Below, piece by piece: positions 1-11,800 of a DNA stretch of 64,000 nucleotides. The stretch is from positions 169,166,709-169,230,708 of the forward strand of contig CM076997.1 in NCBI GenBank assembly GCA_039090855.1. Direction: 5' to 3'. Every line of letters starts with the position of its first letter. The stretch's first letter is position 1. The position numbers were made by a program, and so were the translations under genes. The notes under the pieces are model-generated. The model saw only the letters and a program-made list of their open reading frames with translations, did not search any database and was not told the origin of the DNA. The DNA is from Macrothele yani (lineage: Eukaryota > Arthropoda > Arachnida > Araneae > Macrothelidae).

Positions 1-541
1 CTAGTTAGAACATATCACTACCTCACCTTTCTTATGGATAGGGAATAAGACATACAGATTCCATTCGCCTGGAATTGCTTCAGAAATACAGATTTTGTTG
101 ATAAGTTGACACAGCTGCCTGAAGTATTCTGTATCTACACTTTTAATTAATGCTGCTTGTATCATATCCATTCCTGGGGCCTTATTGTTTTTAAGTTTTT
201 CTAATAGCTGCCTCCATTTCTGCATCGATTGGTACTGGTTTAACTGCTTCTAAATCTTGTCACTCTTCCATGTCATCTAATTGACCAGATATACTTGAAT
301 TTAATAATTCATCAAAATGCTCTGCTCATCTTCCTAGTATCATTTAATCCCCACTCAAGATTATACCCTCCTTATCCCTACATAACGTAGTTCTAGACTG
401 GAAATCTTTCTGACCGTTATTTAACTTTTGATAGAAAGATCTGCTTTCATTCATACTTCTGAGATGTTCCAATTCCTTGAGTTCATCTTCATAGTATTTC
501 GTCTTTCTATTCTTATGCACTCTTTTTCTTGATCTGTTGAC
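1..541 (-). pseudogene. LINE (RTE-type) reverse transcriptase fragment, N-terminal part
   Basis: Minus-strand remnant of a non-LTR retrotransposon reverse transcriptase, running off the window at base 1. The open part (225-1) reads KNNKAPGMD followed by a leucine/isoleucine-rich stretch and PIHKKGE, the usual start of the fingers domain in APE-type LINEs. Upstream (541-226) the same strand, in shifting frames, reads the linker found before this domain, including NESRSFYQKLN and CRDKEG. At least one in-frame stop (near 270) and frame changes show it is dead. The endonuclease half of what is probably the same copy lies at 4067-5011, so the 3.5-kb repeat between them is an insertion. The clade is inferred from motif style, not from a tree. 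Confidence 0.8.
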
Positions 542-3500
542 ATTTTTCCGATCTCTAAATTAATGGGCCAATATTTTTGAATCAGAAAACCCATCACCTG
601 ATCCACGCACTCTCAATGAGAGTGAGATTTTTTGTTATGAGATGATCTCAAATCCCTTGGGCAAGGAGAGAGTTAGAAAAAAAAATACATTTAAGAGTCA
701 AGAAAAATCAAGTAAATTCTTTTTATTTATTTCTTTTCTTTCTGATTTTCCTGTGAAGTGTTGACCTGTGTGTATGTAATTAACTTTATGTGAATAGGTC
801 CAGGTAAGTTAGCCTTGTGATTTCTGTTGCTAGTGAAGGAATGTATAACTAGCTGGGAAGTAGATTAACGAAGTTTGACATCATGCTACATTGTTGTTGT
901 TGTTTTTTCTTCCTTCATGCAATGTTTTTTTCTTCCTTCCATTGCATTTTTAGTGCACTGTTTACTTTCAGGGAAGATATATTAATGAAGTTTATTTTTA
1001 AGCAGTATATGATGTAGTGTATATGAATTAATTTGCCTTAGTTTCTTAAGTGTATCTTGCAGTTTATATATGTACAGTGTTAGATGTATCCGTTTAAAAT
1101 TATCAGCAACTCAGCGGCGGTTGGCGTTATGATCATCGGGATAACGTAGCGATAAAAAAAAATCGTAAGATTGTAGTTCCGTATTTACCGTGGTTATCGC
1201 CGTTTATTTTATTATATTATCGTGTAAGCTTTAATAATTGAAAAGTAACTTGTAAACATATAATGTATGAAGTATTTTATCATATTGTATTTGTACCTAA
1301 TAAGAAAAAACGCGTGTTTATGCCATATGTCAGTAGTGTGTATTAAAATCGTAGTTGTGTATCGATCGTAATTTAGTAACCTTTCGTGATTAAAATCTTG
1401 CTTATTACTAACATTTAGTTGGTTTTAGTATGAATCTCACTTAGTATTAACTAGTGATGGTATAATTCAGCGACTGTTAGAAAATGCGGGTCGGCGATCG
1501 TTCCGTAACGAAGTGACTTTCATAAATTAATTGCGCGTACGCTATCGTCAAGGACATTTAATAATCATTTAGTAAAAGAATAACATTGTGGCTTAATGCA
1601 TCAGGGCAAAATAACAAATCGTTACTTTACGCTATTTTTTCGTAATTCCGATCGCCGTACCTGTAGCTAGAGAGAATTCGGTTTTTGTGTTACAAAGTTA
1701 ATTGTAACGATGTTCGTTAATGTTAATTTATTTAATGAATTTTTGTAAAGGTGGTCTCCAAAAGTCTTTGTTCAGAAAGAACAAAAATGGCCACAAGTTC
1801 TGGTGTCGCTTTTCTAAAAGCGATAAATTTGTAGAATGGCATCTGTGAGGACATTTTCCCAGCTTTACCAGAGCAGAAAGTCCGATTTATTTATGCTCTT
1901 GTTTACTTCGAAAAGGCATTTTTCACTTTGCACAGGAACACTTTGGGATTTGGGCGGAATTCCGAGAAATTCACCGCAGCGCCCATCTTCGTGGGTCAAA
2001 GGTCAGTCATCCATCGAGGAAGTTTCTGCCTCCTAACATTCATGTAGCCAATTGGAAAGTTGGCGCGTTCCCGCACATGCGCGATGCGTAAGGCGAAGAG
2101 CATCTATTTTTTGGACGCTCTTCAGATTCAGATGCAGAGAGAGCTGAGCAAGAAACCACTAAGAAAGGGGAAAAGGAAGCTACGTGGGAGAGATCACGCT
2201 TTTAAATCAGAAAGGCTGTCACCGTTCCGGGAGGACGAAGGCCCGTAAAAGATGTCAGCATCACGATAGGACCTTTAATTTTTTTTTTTTAATGCCAAAA
2301 CAGAGGAAGCTACTTTAAAGCCCTCATTCTCACAGAGGATTGTAGCTGGGCTGGATATCTTCCACCCGCCCTGTTCGGAAGTCCCGCGGGGACGTTGGAG
2401 AAATTGCGGCACAAGCGTGGATACTTAAGTTTGCACCTTCGTCCAATGAAATCTTCTCATTCCTTTCTTATTGTCCACTTGAAGGGCGGAGAAAGACACG
2501 TCCACGCAGTTTGGCAGCAAGGAAGGAAACTTGCCTAAATTCATGGTGATGGACAGACTCCGTGACGCCGAACCTCAGCAGTTAACAAAAACCGTAATTC
2601 CTCCGCTCAGCTCAAATATCTAAATTGCAAATATTTCCATGCTGTTTAACTGAAAAGGTTCCTTGATAAGAGAAAAGAGAGAGAGAGAGAGAGAAGGGAA
2701 TACAGACAAGAAGGGGGAAAAAAACAAAAAAATGTCAACAACGGCAAACTTTCGGTGACCACCTAATTGTTTTTGTTTAATGTGATTCGAAAAAGAATTG
2801 GTATGATATTATTTCATTAAAAATATATATAAGGGGAAGGTACATTTTGTAGAAAGGTATTCATTGTTTTGAAAAGGGAAAGAAAAATTATTAAACAAAG
2901 AGGGGAGTAAAGAAATTGTAATTTTTTATTTTGAGTGTGTGTGAGGTCTGGCCAGAACCAACAAATGTAGTATAATGTCATTGTGTATTTTTGTATAAAT
3001 GTCTAGTTAATGCCAGTGATGGCCTTAAGAAAACAAAGAAATTTATTGAAGTGTATTAATTTTAGTTTCTGTTAGAACAGGGTTTTCATTAGCTTATCTG
3101 AGAGGAATGTGACATCAGAGTAGATTATTGTAATGGCATGCCTTCCTTAGGATAAAATGTAGGGAATTTGATTTTTGGCTCAGGTAGGGGAGCATACTTC
3201 TTCCAATAGCCTATTCTATTCTTTTTTGTTGTTGTTGTTGTCGTTTCACCAGTAGGAGTAGCAACTTAACTTATGCATAGATTTTGTCATAATTAATGTG
3301 GGGAGTCCTGGCAGTAACTTGACATTTTTGTTTTGTTTTGTTTTCTGTTACTGTAAAGTAAGAAAAAGATTTTTCTAGGTAACTGACTAGAATCAGTGTA
3401 CTGTGAAAAAAAAAAAAAGAAAAATATTTAAAATGCCACTCTTAACACCATCTAAATTAAATTGTAAAGAGCATCTAGCTCAAGGTTAAACATGTAACAA

Positions 3501-4066
3501 ATATGCACATTGAGCGTTAAGCTCTTAACACTCTTTGAGTGAATGGTCACATCCTTTGATGATTTTGTAAGGCAGGCTGGTAACTAAATTGTGCCCCTTA
3601 CCTCCCTTATCCTCTAAACCACACAGGTGAAAACTACTTGGTTTGCAGACCAAGATTTCTGAGAGGGATTATTTAGTACTGTTGAAACATACTCTGGACT
3701 CTAAACATCATAGCCTTAATTTTTTTTATTTGGCCTAGCCACTAAAAGATTCCATTGTATTGAGTTGTGTTTCCAACATGTGCCTGGGAGCACAAAATAA
3801 ACTTCTAGTTAACCTGGAATATATGTTTGAGCAAGTTATTTTGTGTCTCATGTGAATTTCTCTTGTTGGTGGTGATGGAATCACCTTCCATTTACTGGGA
3901 GTTTTTAGGATCGTACCTTGGGTGTTAGTAGTTAATAAAGAAATTCTAAATTGGGGTCCCTAGATAGATCACTGGCCTTTTTCTTCTTTTTAAAAATAAA
4001 ATTGTTGTAATATTTGCATTTTAAAAAGTAAGTTCATCATAATAGAAAACTATATCTTAACACCAA
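541..4066 (+). repeat. 3.5-kb interspersed repeat, copy A (conserved arms, private core)
   Basis: The outer arms (about 541-1748 and 2945-4066) align over almost their whole length with 9139-10360 and 11496-12613, in the same orientation. The alignment starts at TGATCTGTTGA and ends near AACACCAAA. No protein-coding frame was recognised in the arms. The insertion splits a LINE, so this is a mobile or formerly mobile unit. No clear terminal inverted repeats or LTRs were seen, and the exact ends and target duplication could not be fixed. It could be a non-autonomous retroelement or DNA element; the class is open. Confidence 0.8.
1749..2944. repeat. Private core of repeat copy A
   Basis: Between the shared arms, copy A carries about 1.2 kb not shared with copy B. 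It is more GC-rich than the arms and includes a run of GA dinucleotides near 2678-2694 and purine-rich tracts. AGGTGGTCTCC at 1749-1759 is mirrored, inverted, by GGTGACCACCT at 2754-2764, bracketing most of the private part. Open frames at 1836-2036 and 2060-2248 have no recognised homology. The core may be captured host sequence, but that is inference. Confidence 0.6.
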
Positions 4067-5011
4067 ATCTCCTTCTTTTCTAGCCAAATGATATTTCTCC
4101 ACAGCTTTACGAGTGTGGTTCTTTTGTTGCATTTGTTTGTATGCCTCATTTCTAGATACATTCACATTCTGCATCAAACCAATGGTTATACTTAACTTCA
4201 CTGACTTTTCCTAGAACTATATCTGCTGTTGTCACTATGACATCCTTAAGAACATCCAAAACTTCATTAAACCTCTTACCAGTGGTTAGACCAGACAGAT
4301 TTTCACTGATTCTCTCACGATATTTAGCTTTAACTTCTAATTCCTTCAATCTTTCCTTATTAAACTTTCTAGCATGGGAACCACATATCTTTCTTGCAGT
4401 AGAGATTCTGCTTCTAATCTTTGATATAATCAAACAGTGATCAGAATCAATATTTACTCCTCTGTGGGTTCTAACATACATCAAATTGGATAAGTGTCTT
4501 GCTGCTGCATCTTTTAAAAAATGATCAATTTGGTTAAAGGTGTTTCCATCTGGAGACTTCCAGGTCATTTTATTAATATATTTATGATTAAACATTGTAC
4601 TACCAATAACCATATTATTTCTTGAAGAGGCAAAATTGATCAACCTAGTCCCATTATTATTAATCTTATTATGCAAACTATATTTCCCAATGATTGGCCT
4701 GTGAGTATCCTCTCTGCCTATCATGGCATTTAAATCACCTATAATAACTTTTATATTCCTCTTTGAACATTGCTCATAGATCTTCTCTAAATCATCATAA
4801 AACAAATCTTTTTCAGCATCATTCTTTTCTTCAGTTGGGGCACGTACACAGATAAAACTGTAGTTAAAAAACTGTCTTTTGATTCATAACCTACACATTC
4901 GAGGTGAATTTGCTTAAAGTCCATGATAAGATGTTTTATCCTCTTGTTTACAATGAAGCCTGTTCCAAACATGTGATCTTTCTTTTGGCAGCTATAAAAA
5001 AATATGATCAT
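4067..5011 (-). pseudogene. LINE (RTE-type) APE endonuclease fragment
   Basis: Minus-strand apurinic-type endonuclease domain of a non-LTR retrotransposon. The part 5011-4787 reads GTGFIVNKR, and after a frameshift 4805-4152 reads VIIGDLNAMIG (catalytic D-x-N motif), QIDHFL and NIDSDHCL (the terminal S-D-H motif). It continues in another frame to about 4075 with RNEAYKQMQQ and EKYHLARKEGD before being cut by repeat copy A. The downstream RT part is at 541-1. At least two frameshifts and a stop (TAG near 4146) mark it as dead. In a live element this enzyme nicks genomic DNA to prime reverse transcription. Confidence 0.85.
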
Positions 5012-5743
5012 TCTTTTGCAGAATGTTAAATACCCATAAAATTAGGTAGAATGGGCTCGAGCTGTAAGCAGGTATCTTTAAGAACCCAACTAAACTATAT
5101 AGAAACTTGATTTCAGTGCTTGTGGTCAAATGAACACTCCATAAATTTGTGACTTCAATTTCATGAATCTGGTAATTAGAGGAATAGACTGAACTACAAG
5201 TGAGCATCCTAATACAATATTTGAAACCAAAATAAAACACTAACACTGTGAACTGAAAGACAGAGTCTAACAACATAATATGAGTAATAAAATTGGTATG
5301 GAATATCCATGAGCACAAGCACAGAAGCACTCCAAATCATATCCATATAAAAATTCTTGCTGTAAAACACCTATCTCCCCTCTAAGCAGATGATGCCAAC
5401 CTAGTAATCAATGAACTGTTGTTTCCACAAATACAAATGCATCGCCAATCTTTGTAGAAGTTCCTAACTTTTCTCAGTATGTTATAAAATAATCTACAGT
5501 TCATTTTCTATGGAAAAGGCATTTTGCTTACTACAACCGAGGTTAATTTGACAATATTATCATATTACAACTACTATTTTTGTTAACAAACACGAGGAAA
5601 AAGAAAAAAACGGCAATATTATTTACAATGCACACAACTGCAAGACCTTAAACAATAACACAACAGAAAATTTTACCATTTATCCCCATTCCCACAGAAA
5701 ATAAACTGACTGTTAAAATGCTTAAATATAATGTTTCACTTAC
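5012..5743. other. Intron sequence without recognised feature
   Basis: Downstream intron of the mannose-6-phosphate-receptor-like gene, between the LINE remnant and the exon at 5744-5844. It is AT-rich; open frames here (for example 4992-5330, minus) show no domain or codon pattern I recognise. Confidence 0.5.
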
Positions 5744-5844
5744 CTGCATTGGGATTGCAGGAAAATGTAAAAATTGACACCTGCAGCTGACTTGGCAAAC
5801 ACTCAGGTCCTTCATATTTCAGTGACAGCATTCCTTCATTCAAT
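5744..5844 (-). CDS. CI-MPR-like exon (fourth of four seen)
   Basis: 101 bp: one base completing an isoleucine codon, 33 codons, and one base left over (phase 1 exit). The acceptor is ttttcattag and the donor is G|gtaagt. The protein reads LNEGMLSLKYEGPEC, then VSIFTFSCNPNA: the second half of a CI-MPR repeat, with the L-x-L-x-Y-x-G-x-x-C strand and the I-F-x-F-x-C strand. It continues the half-repeat started in exon 15894-16050. The next exon, which should carry the C-x-Y-x-x-x-W motif, was not found below 5744 and is probably outside the window. Confidence 0.85.
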
Positions 5845-8800
5845 CTAATGAAAAGACAGGTTAATAATCATCACACATGCATTATCAAAATATGTTTGCA
5901 TGCACACATTTCCTGAGAACATATACCAATAAATGGCTACTAACAATCTTATTTCATAGGTCTTGCCAGGCAAATACTGGTAAGTGATTCGTGATCAAAT
6001 TTAGGGTGTGATACAGATGCAAGCAGTATGCTTTTTTCTTTTCTTTTACTTTATGTGGATAAACTTGTTAAACAAACCAACTGCATGGTGAATGGATACA
6101 GTGCCATGGTAGGAAAAGTCCCTTATTAATTCTACATAATACACTGCTGGACAATTGCTAAGGACGGATCATAAACGGCTATATAGCGCATAAAAAAGTA
6201 AGTGTGGTTGGATGCCAAGTGAAATAAAATAATGTCAGAATGCCAGGACATTACAAGAAAGACAATTTATTGTGCTCTGAAATCCAGAAGGCTTTGGAAC
6301 GTGTTCAAGGGACAAACAGGCCATTTTGTGCAGAATACGTAAACGTGAAAAAAATGCAATTACCGTCTGCAGGCGTTCCGGCGTAAGATGTCAATACGGG
6401 ATGCGGCCACCATGGAGGGCGATGCAAGATTCCACACGTCGTGTCATGCTTTGCACAACATTATCAAGCAGCTGTTGGGGTAATTTATCCCATTCCTCTG
6501 TCAGTGCACAGATGAGGGTGTCCTTGTTTATTGGAGGGCATTAGCGACCAGCAATACTCCTCCCCAAAGCATCCCACACATTTTCAATGGGATTCAGATC
6601 TGGAGAACATGCTGGCCATACGAGGCGTTGAATATCCTCGCTCTCAAGACACTCCTGGACAACGACTGTTCGATGACATGTTACGTTGTCGTCCATGAAA
6701 ATGAATCTATCACCGACAGCAACACGGAACGTGCGAACATGAGGTAGCAGAACATCATTAATGTATCGTTGGCCAGTCATAGTCCCAGTTGGAAGCACAT
6801 AGAGGGACGTACTGCCATTGATCATGATGCCAGCCCATACCATGACACTACATGTCGGATATCGGTCCCTTTCCTGTATGTTTGCTGGACAATATGCAGT
6901 ACCACTATCACGCCAGATCAGTTGTCGTTGACAATCAGACGATAGACTGTATCTACTCTCATCTGAGAAGAGGACAGCAGACCAGTCATTATCAGTCCAA
7001 TTGCGATGTTGATGGCACCATTGCAAACGGGCGGTACGGTGACGTCTGGACAATGGGATGCACACAACAGGACGGTGGGCGTATAGTCCTCCTTCATGCA
7101 AACGTCTGGCGACAGTTTTTTCGGGAGATCCACTTGCCAGTAGCAGCCATAAACTGATTTGCTACCTCACTAGATGTGCTGTGCCGGTGTCTTTTTGTTG
7201 ATAGCACTATGTACCGAGCTTCTGCAGGTGTCGTACTGCGAACACGACCTCCCCCGTGACGTTTGCTACACTCTCCATTTGTTTGAAATGATTTCCAAAG
7301 CCTTGAAACAACAATGTGGCTGACGTCGAACTCCCTGGCAACATCTGTTATTTTTCGCCCTTCTTCAATCTTGCCAATAATACGGCCATGTGTAAAATCA
7401 TCTAGGTGATGTCGGGAAGACATACTGAAACTTGCAAGTTCGTCAATTGATTCTTTCCCTTTCAACTTTGCGTTTGAACAACAACGGTCAATACGCGTCA
7501 AATCCTTTATATCTCTTATCAGCGCTATGACGTCACGAACAAGTTCGGCAATCCAAAACTTGCATACGCACAACACGTCTTACTGTATCCCGCACTTATG
7601 CTAATTTCCACATTTTCCTGCTTTCCATTTTATGGTTGCTATCGTTGCTATTGTCATCCGTCCTTAGCAATTGTCCGGCAGTGTATTTTGGTAGTTTAAA
7701 ATGCTGGTCACAGAGTGAAGTTTTCTGCATACAGTGCAGCATATAGACTTGCCCTCTTCATAACGAAAGGGAGTTAAGAGCACAGGCATCATCAAGAGGT
7801 CTGACTTAGCTGACAGACAGGCAAGAGGAATACCACAGTTAGATTCAGTAGCACAACAGGATTACAAATAAAGGTAACTTGATCACGCTAGTTACGTTAC
7901 ATGAAAAAAACTTTTACAAGAAAGTTCGTAAGTTGGGAGCTTTCGACCTTATCTCAGGTCTTTATCACGCCAACGGAGAATTAAGATGGTTGCCAGATTC
8001 CACATTTGAATTTTTTCTATTTTTGTTGCCAAAACTTAGAATCGATCTCTAGATCATCGGGATGTAGAGAGGAGATTCGGAATTGCAAGTCATTGAGTTG
8101 AAAATAATTTCCAGGCTTTCACGGTAACGGAGGGCAAAACGATTGTCAAAAGAAGCAAAAGTTCTAGCGGGGAACTGCAGATGTGTCTTCCATTGTCAAA
8201 ATAGACAAGGCTGTATTAGGATTGGCTTTCAAAACATATTTTTTATGTTCTAAAATTCTGTTGTTTATGCTCCTGTATGTGCTTCCAATGTATAAGTTAT
8301 TACCTGTCGAAGAAGAGATAGGAATGTAGTAAACTCCTGGGAGGTCCAGATTTTCAATTTTGTCCCTATCCCATTGTAGAAGTTTCAAGATGTTTGGGGT
8401 AGATTTAATGGCAAGATGGTAACCAAAACTTCTAAAACGAGTCTGTAACTTATAAGCATAGGAAGGATGGTAAGGAACAGAACCAGAGAATTTCAGGTTT
8501 TCTTTCTTTTGAGGAAGGAGGCATTCAATTTTTGAATTGTTTTCATATTTCTTTAAGAGGGAGTTGACTGTAAGAGTGGGGAAACCATGAGAGAGGCCTA
8601 TTGCAGAAATTTTGGAGAATTCTTCTTGAAGAGAAAGTTGGTTGTTGCAAATGATATGAGCCCTGTGGATGTAAGACTTCAATGCTATCATCATCATCAA
8701 CAACAACAAATCCAACCAACAGCAGAAGTTCTATGCAGTTCTGTATTTTTCGTAGCTGGATTTTGCTCAGCGAGTGAGGAAAAATGTACTTTTTAAGTAC

Positions 8801-11800
8801 TTTTTCTATTTTCATAAAAAAAGTCTTTTAAGCAGCCCAACAAAAAATATTAACTTTTTAAGGATTTATAAGGACCATGGGAACCCTCCGCAATACTTTT
8901 GAACAACACGCATTAATTCTTATAAATTTCCCAACTTTGTCAATTCTGAAAAATTTCCCTCCTCTATCAAGCTGAAATGCATACATTTATTAATTCTTAT
9001 AAATTTCCCAATTTTGTCACTCTGAAAAAATTTCCCTCTTTTATCAAGCTGAAATGCATACACTTATTAGGGAAAATATTATTTAACAACATCACTAGAT
9101 AGTGACGACAACGGAAGGGTGTGCAATTGTGAGAGTGATCTGTTGATGTTTTTGCGATCTCTAAATTAATGGGCCAATATTTTTGGATCGGAAAACTCAT
9201 CACCAGATCCACGCACTCTCAATGAGAGTGAGATTTTTTTTTTTCATGAGATGGTCTCAAATCCCTTTGGCAAGGAGGGAGTTAAAAAAAATAAATAAAT
9301 TTAAGAGTCAAGAAAAAAAAAATCAAGTAAATTATTTTCTGTCCTTTCTGATTTTTCTGTGAAGTGTTGATCTGTGTGTATTTAGTTAAATTTATGTGAA
9401 TAGGTCTAGGTAAGTTAGCCTTCTGATGTCTGTTTCTAGTTAAGGGAGGTGTAAATAGCTGGGAAGTAGATTAAATGAAGTTTGACATCATGCTATATTG
9501 TTGTTTTTTTGTTCTTCTTTCATGCAATATTTTTTTTCTTCCTTCCATTGCATTTTTTTAGTGCACTGTTTACTTTTAGGGAAGAGATATTAGTGAAGTT
9601 TATTTTAATGCAGTATATGATGTAGTGTTGAATTAATTTGCCTTAGTTTCTTAAGTGTATAGTGTAGTTTATATATGTATAGTGTTAGATGTATCAGTTT
9701 AAAATTATTGGCGATGCCACGGCGTTCTGCGTTATTGATCATCAAGATAACGTAGCGATAAAAAGAAAAATCGTAAAGTTGTAGTTCTGTATTTACCGTC
9801 GTTATCGCAATTTCTTTTATTATATTATTCTGTAAGCTTTAATAATTGAAAAGTAATTTGTAAACATATAGTGTATGAAGTATTTTATCGTATTGTATTT
9901 GTACCTAATGAGAAAAAATGCATGTTTGCGCCATATGTCAGTAGCGTGTATTAAAATCGTTGTTGTGTGTACCGATCGTAATTTAGTAACTTATTGTAAT
10001 TAAAATCTTGCTTAATATTAATATTTAGTTGGTTTTAGTATGAATCTTATTTAGTATTAACTAGTGATAGCATAATTCAGCGACTGTTAAAAAAAGCGGG
10101 TCAGCGATCGCTCCGTAGCGAAGTGACTTTCGTAAATTAATTGCGCATACGCTATCGTCAAGGATGTTTAATAGTCATTTAGTAAAAGAATAAAATTGTG
10201 GCTTAATGCATCAGGGCAAAATAACAAATCGTTGCTTTGCGCTATGTTTTCGTAATTCCGATCGTCGCACCTGTAGCTAGAGAGAATTCAATTTTTATGT
10301 GTTACGAAGTTAATTGTAACGATGTCCGTTAATGTTAATTTATTTAATGAATTTTTGTAAAGGTGGTCACCATTTTTGCCCGGGTTTTTAGGAGTTTCTT
10401 TGTTCAAAACGAACTCAAAGGGAGGTCCACCGTGAGCTTGGCTTCCTCCAAAACACGATCATAAATCATAACCAGGCGCCATCACGATGTCGGACATTTC
10501 GCGTTCTTTCTCACCAGCTCTGCAATGGTTTTTGCCAAGTATTTATACGTAAAACGCCAGGAGAATGCTTAAAATCTGTTACCCACTGCTAATCCCTGTG
10601 CGCCGAGAGAAAATTCCGTCATCGGCCATCTTTTCTTTTGGGAGGTCAGGTCAAAGTTCAAGCCTGACTCCGAGAAGATGCGAGCAAGCGATTTCTGGGA
10701 ATTTCGTCTTTCTCTCTGCCTTCTGACTTAACAACGGGCCAATTGCCTTCCGCCATTTCGGGCGCGTGCGCGAAGGGTTCGGCGAGGAGCAAAGAATTTT
10801 TGCGTGCTGCTCGACACTTCAGTCTTAGATTTCGTAAGAGAGAGTCCATCTAAAGACCTTGAGTTCGCACGACGGGCGTTCGGATACCGAACCTGCCGTA
10901 ACCTTCCAGCACCGGGAACGTGTGGCCGCGATGGCCCGAGGACGATAGGAACGATCCTTTTCTTTTCAATTTTTTCCCATGGCTCGAAAATTACTCTGCT
11001 GCCAAGATGGCGCCGAAAAAGTGCTTGACATCGTCTCGAGGCACTAGCGGGCATTACGCCTCGTAACCCGCTCGGTAACATCGTTGCCGTCTGTCGCCGA
11101 GAGAGAGAGAGAGTCTCTTCAAAGGCTGGCTTCGGGAGTAAATTAAAAAAAACAAGTAAAAAAAAAAAAGAAAGAAAGGAGAAGAGGGAAATAAATGCCT
11201 ACCAGGGCATCGTGAGCACATCAGGCCCTGTTTTCCCCTGCGAGCCGGCTCTCGTAGCGACAGCACAAACACCAATTCCAATTCGGCATCAAAAGGAAAA
11301 TTTAAGGAGGAGGAGAAACGGAGAGAAAAAAAGAAAAAAACTAGGAACACCTAAATTGAAAAAAAAAAAAAAATTGTCTCGATCAGAAATGGAATGATGT
11401 AAAAGGTTAAAATTCGGGGCGAGAAAAAAATGGTGGGAAGGTGAAATTAAAATGGGAGGAAAATAAAGAAATGCAAATGTATGTTTGGAATTAATGGTCT
11501 GGCCAGAACCAACAAATGTAATATAATGTCATTGTGTATTTTTTTTGTAAAAATGCCTAGTTAATGCCAGTGATATAGCCTTAAGTAAACAAATAAATGG
11601 ATTGAAGTATATTAATTTTGGTTTTCTGTTAGAACAGGGTTTTTCGTTAGCTCAAATGAGAGGAAAGTGACAGCAGAGTAGGATATTGAAACGGCATGCC
11701 TTCCTTAGGAAAAATGTGGGGAATTTGATTTTTGGCTCAGGTAGGGGAGCATACCTCTTCCAATAGCCTATTCTATTCTTTTTTGTTGTTGGTGTTTCAC

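Larger units (their letters stand above)
7856..8815 (-). mobile_element. Penelope-like retroelement, 3' half
   Basis: Minus-strand fragment containing the end of the reverse transcriptase, a GIY-YIG-type nuclease and, below 8020, a non-coding segment shared with 57395-57555. The shared segment includes a short helix motif (GACC/GGTC followed by GAAA) and the block ACGTAACTAGCGTGATCAAG, as in the LTR-like repeats of Penelope elements. The upstream RT core is missing. Confidence 0.8.

Noticed and set aside
1836..2248. Two plus-strand ORFs in the core of repeat copy A
   Set aside because: No motif recognised and not shared with copy B; not enough to call a gene.
10658..11397. Several ORFs in the GC-rich core of repeat copy B
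   Set aside because: High GC lowers stop frequency; frames on both strands overlap and contain simple-sequence residues (poly-F, poly-K).
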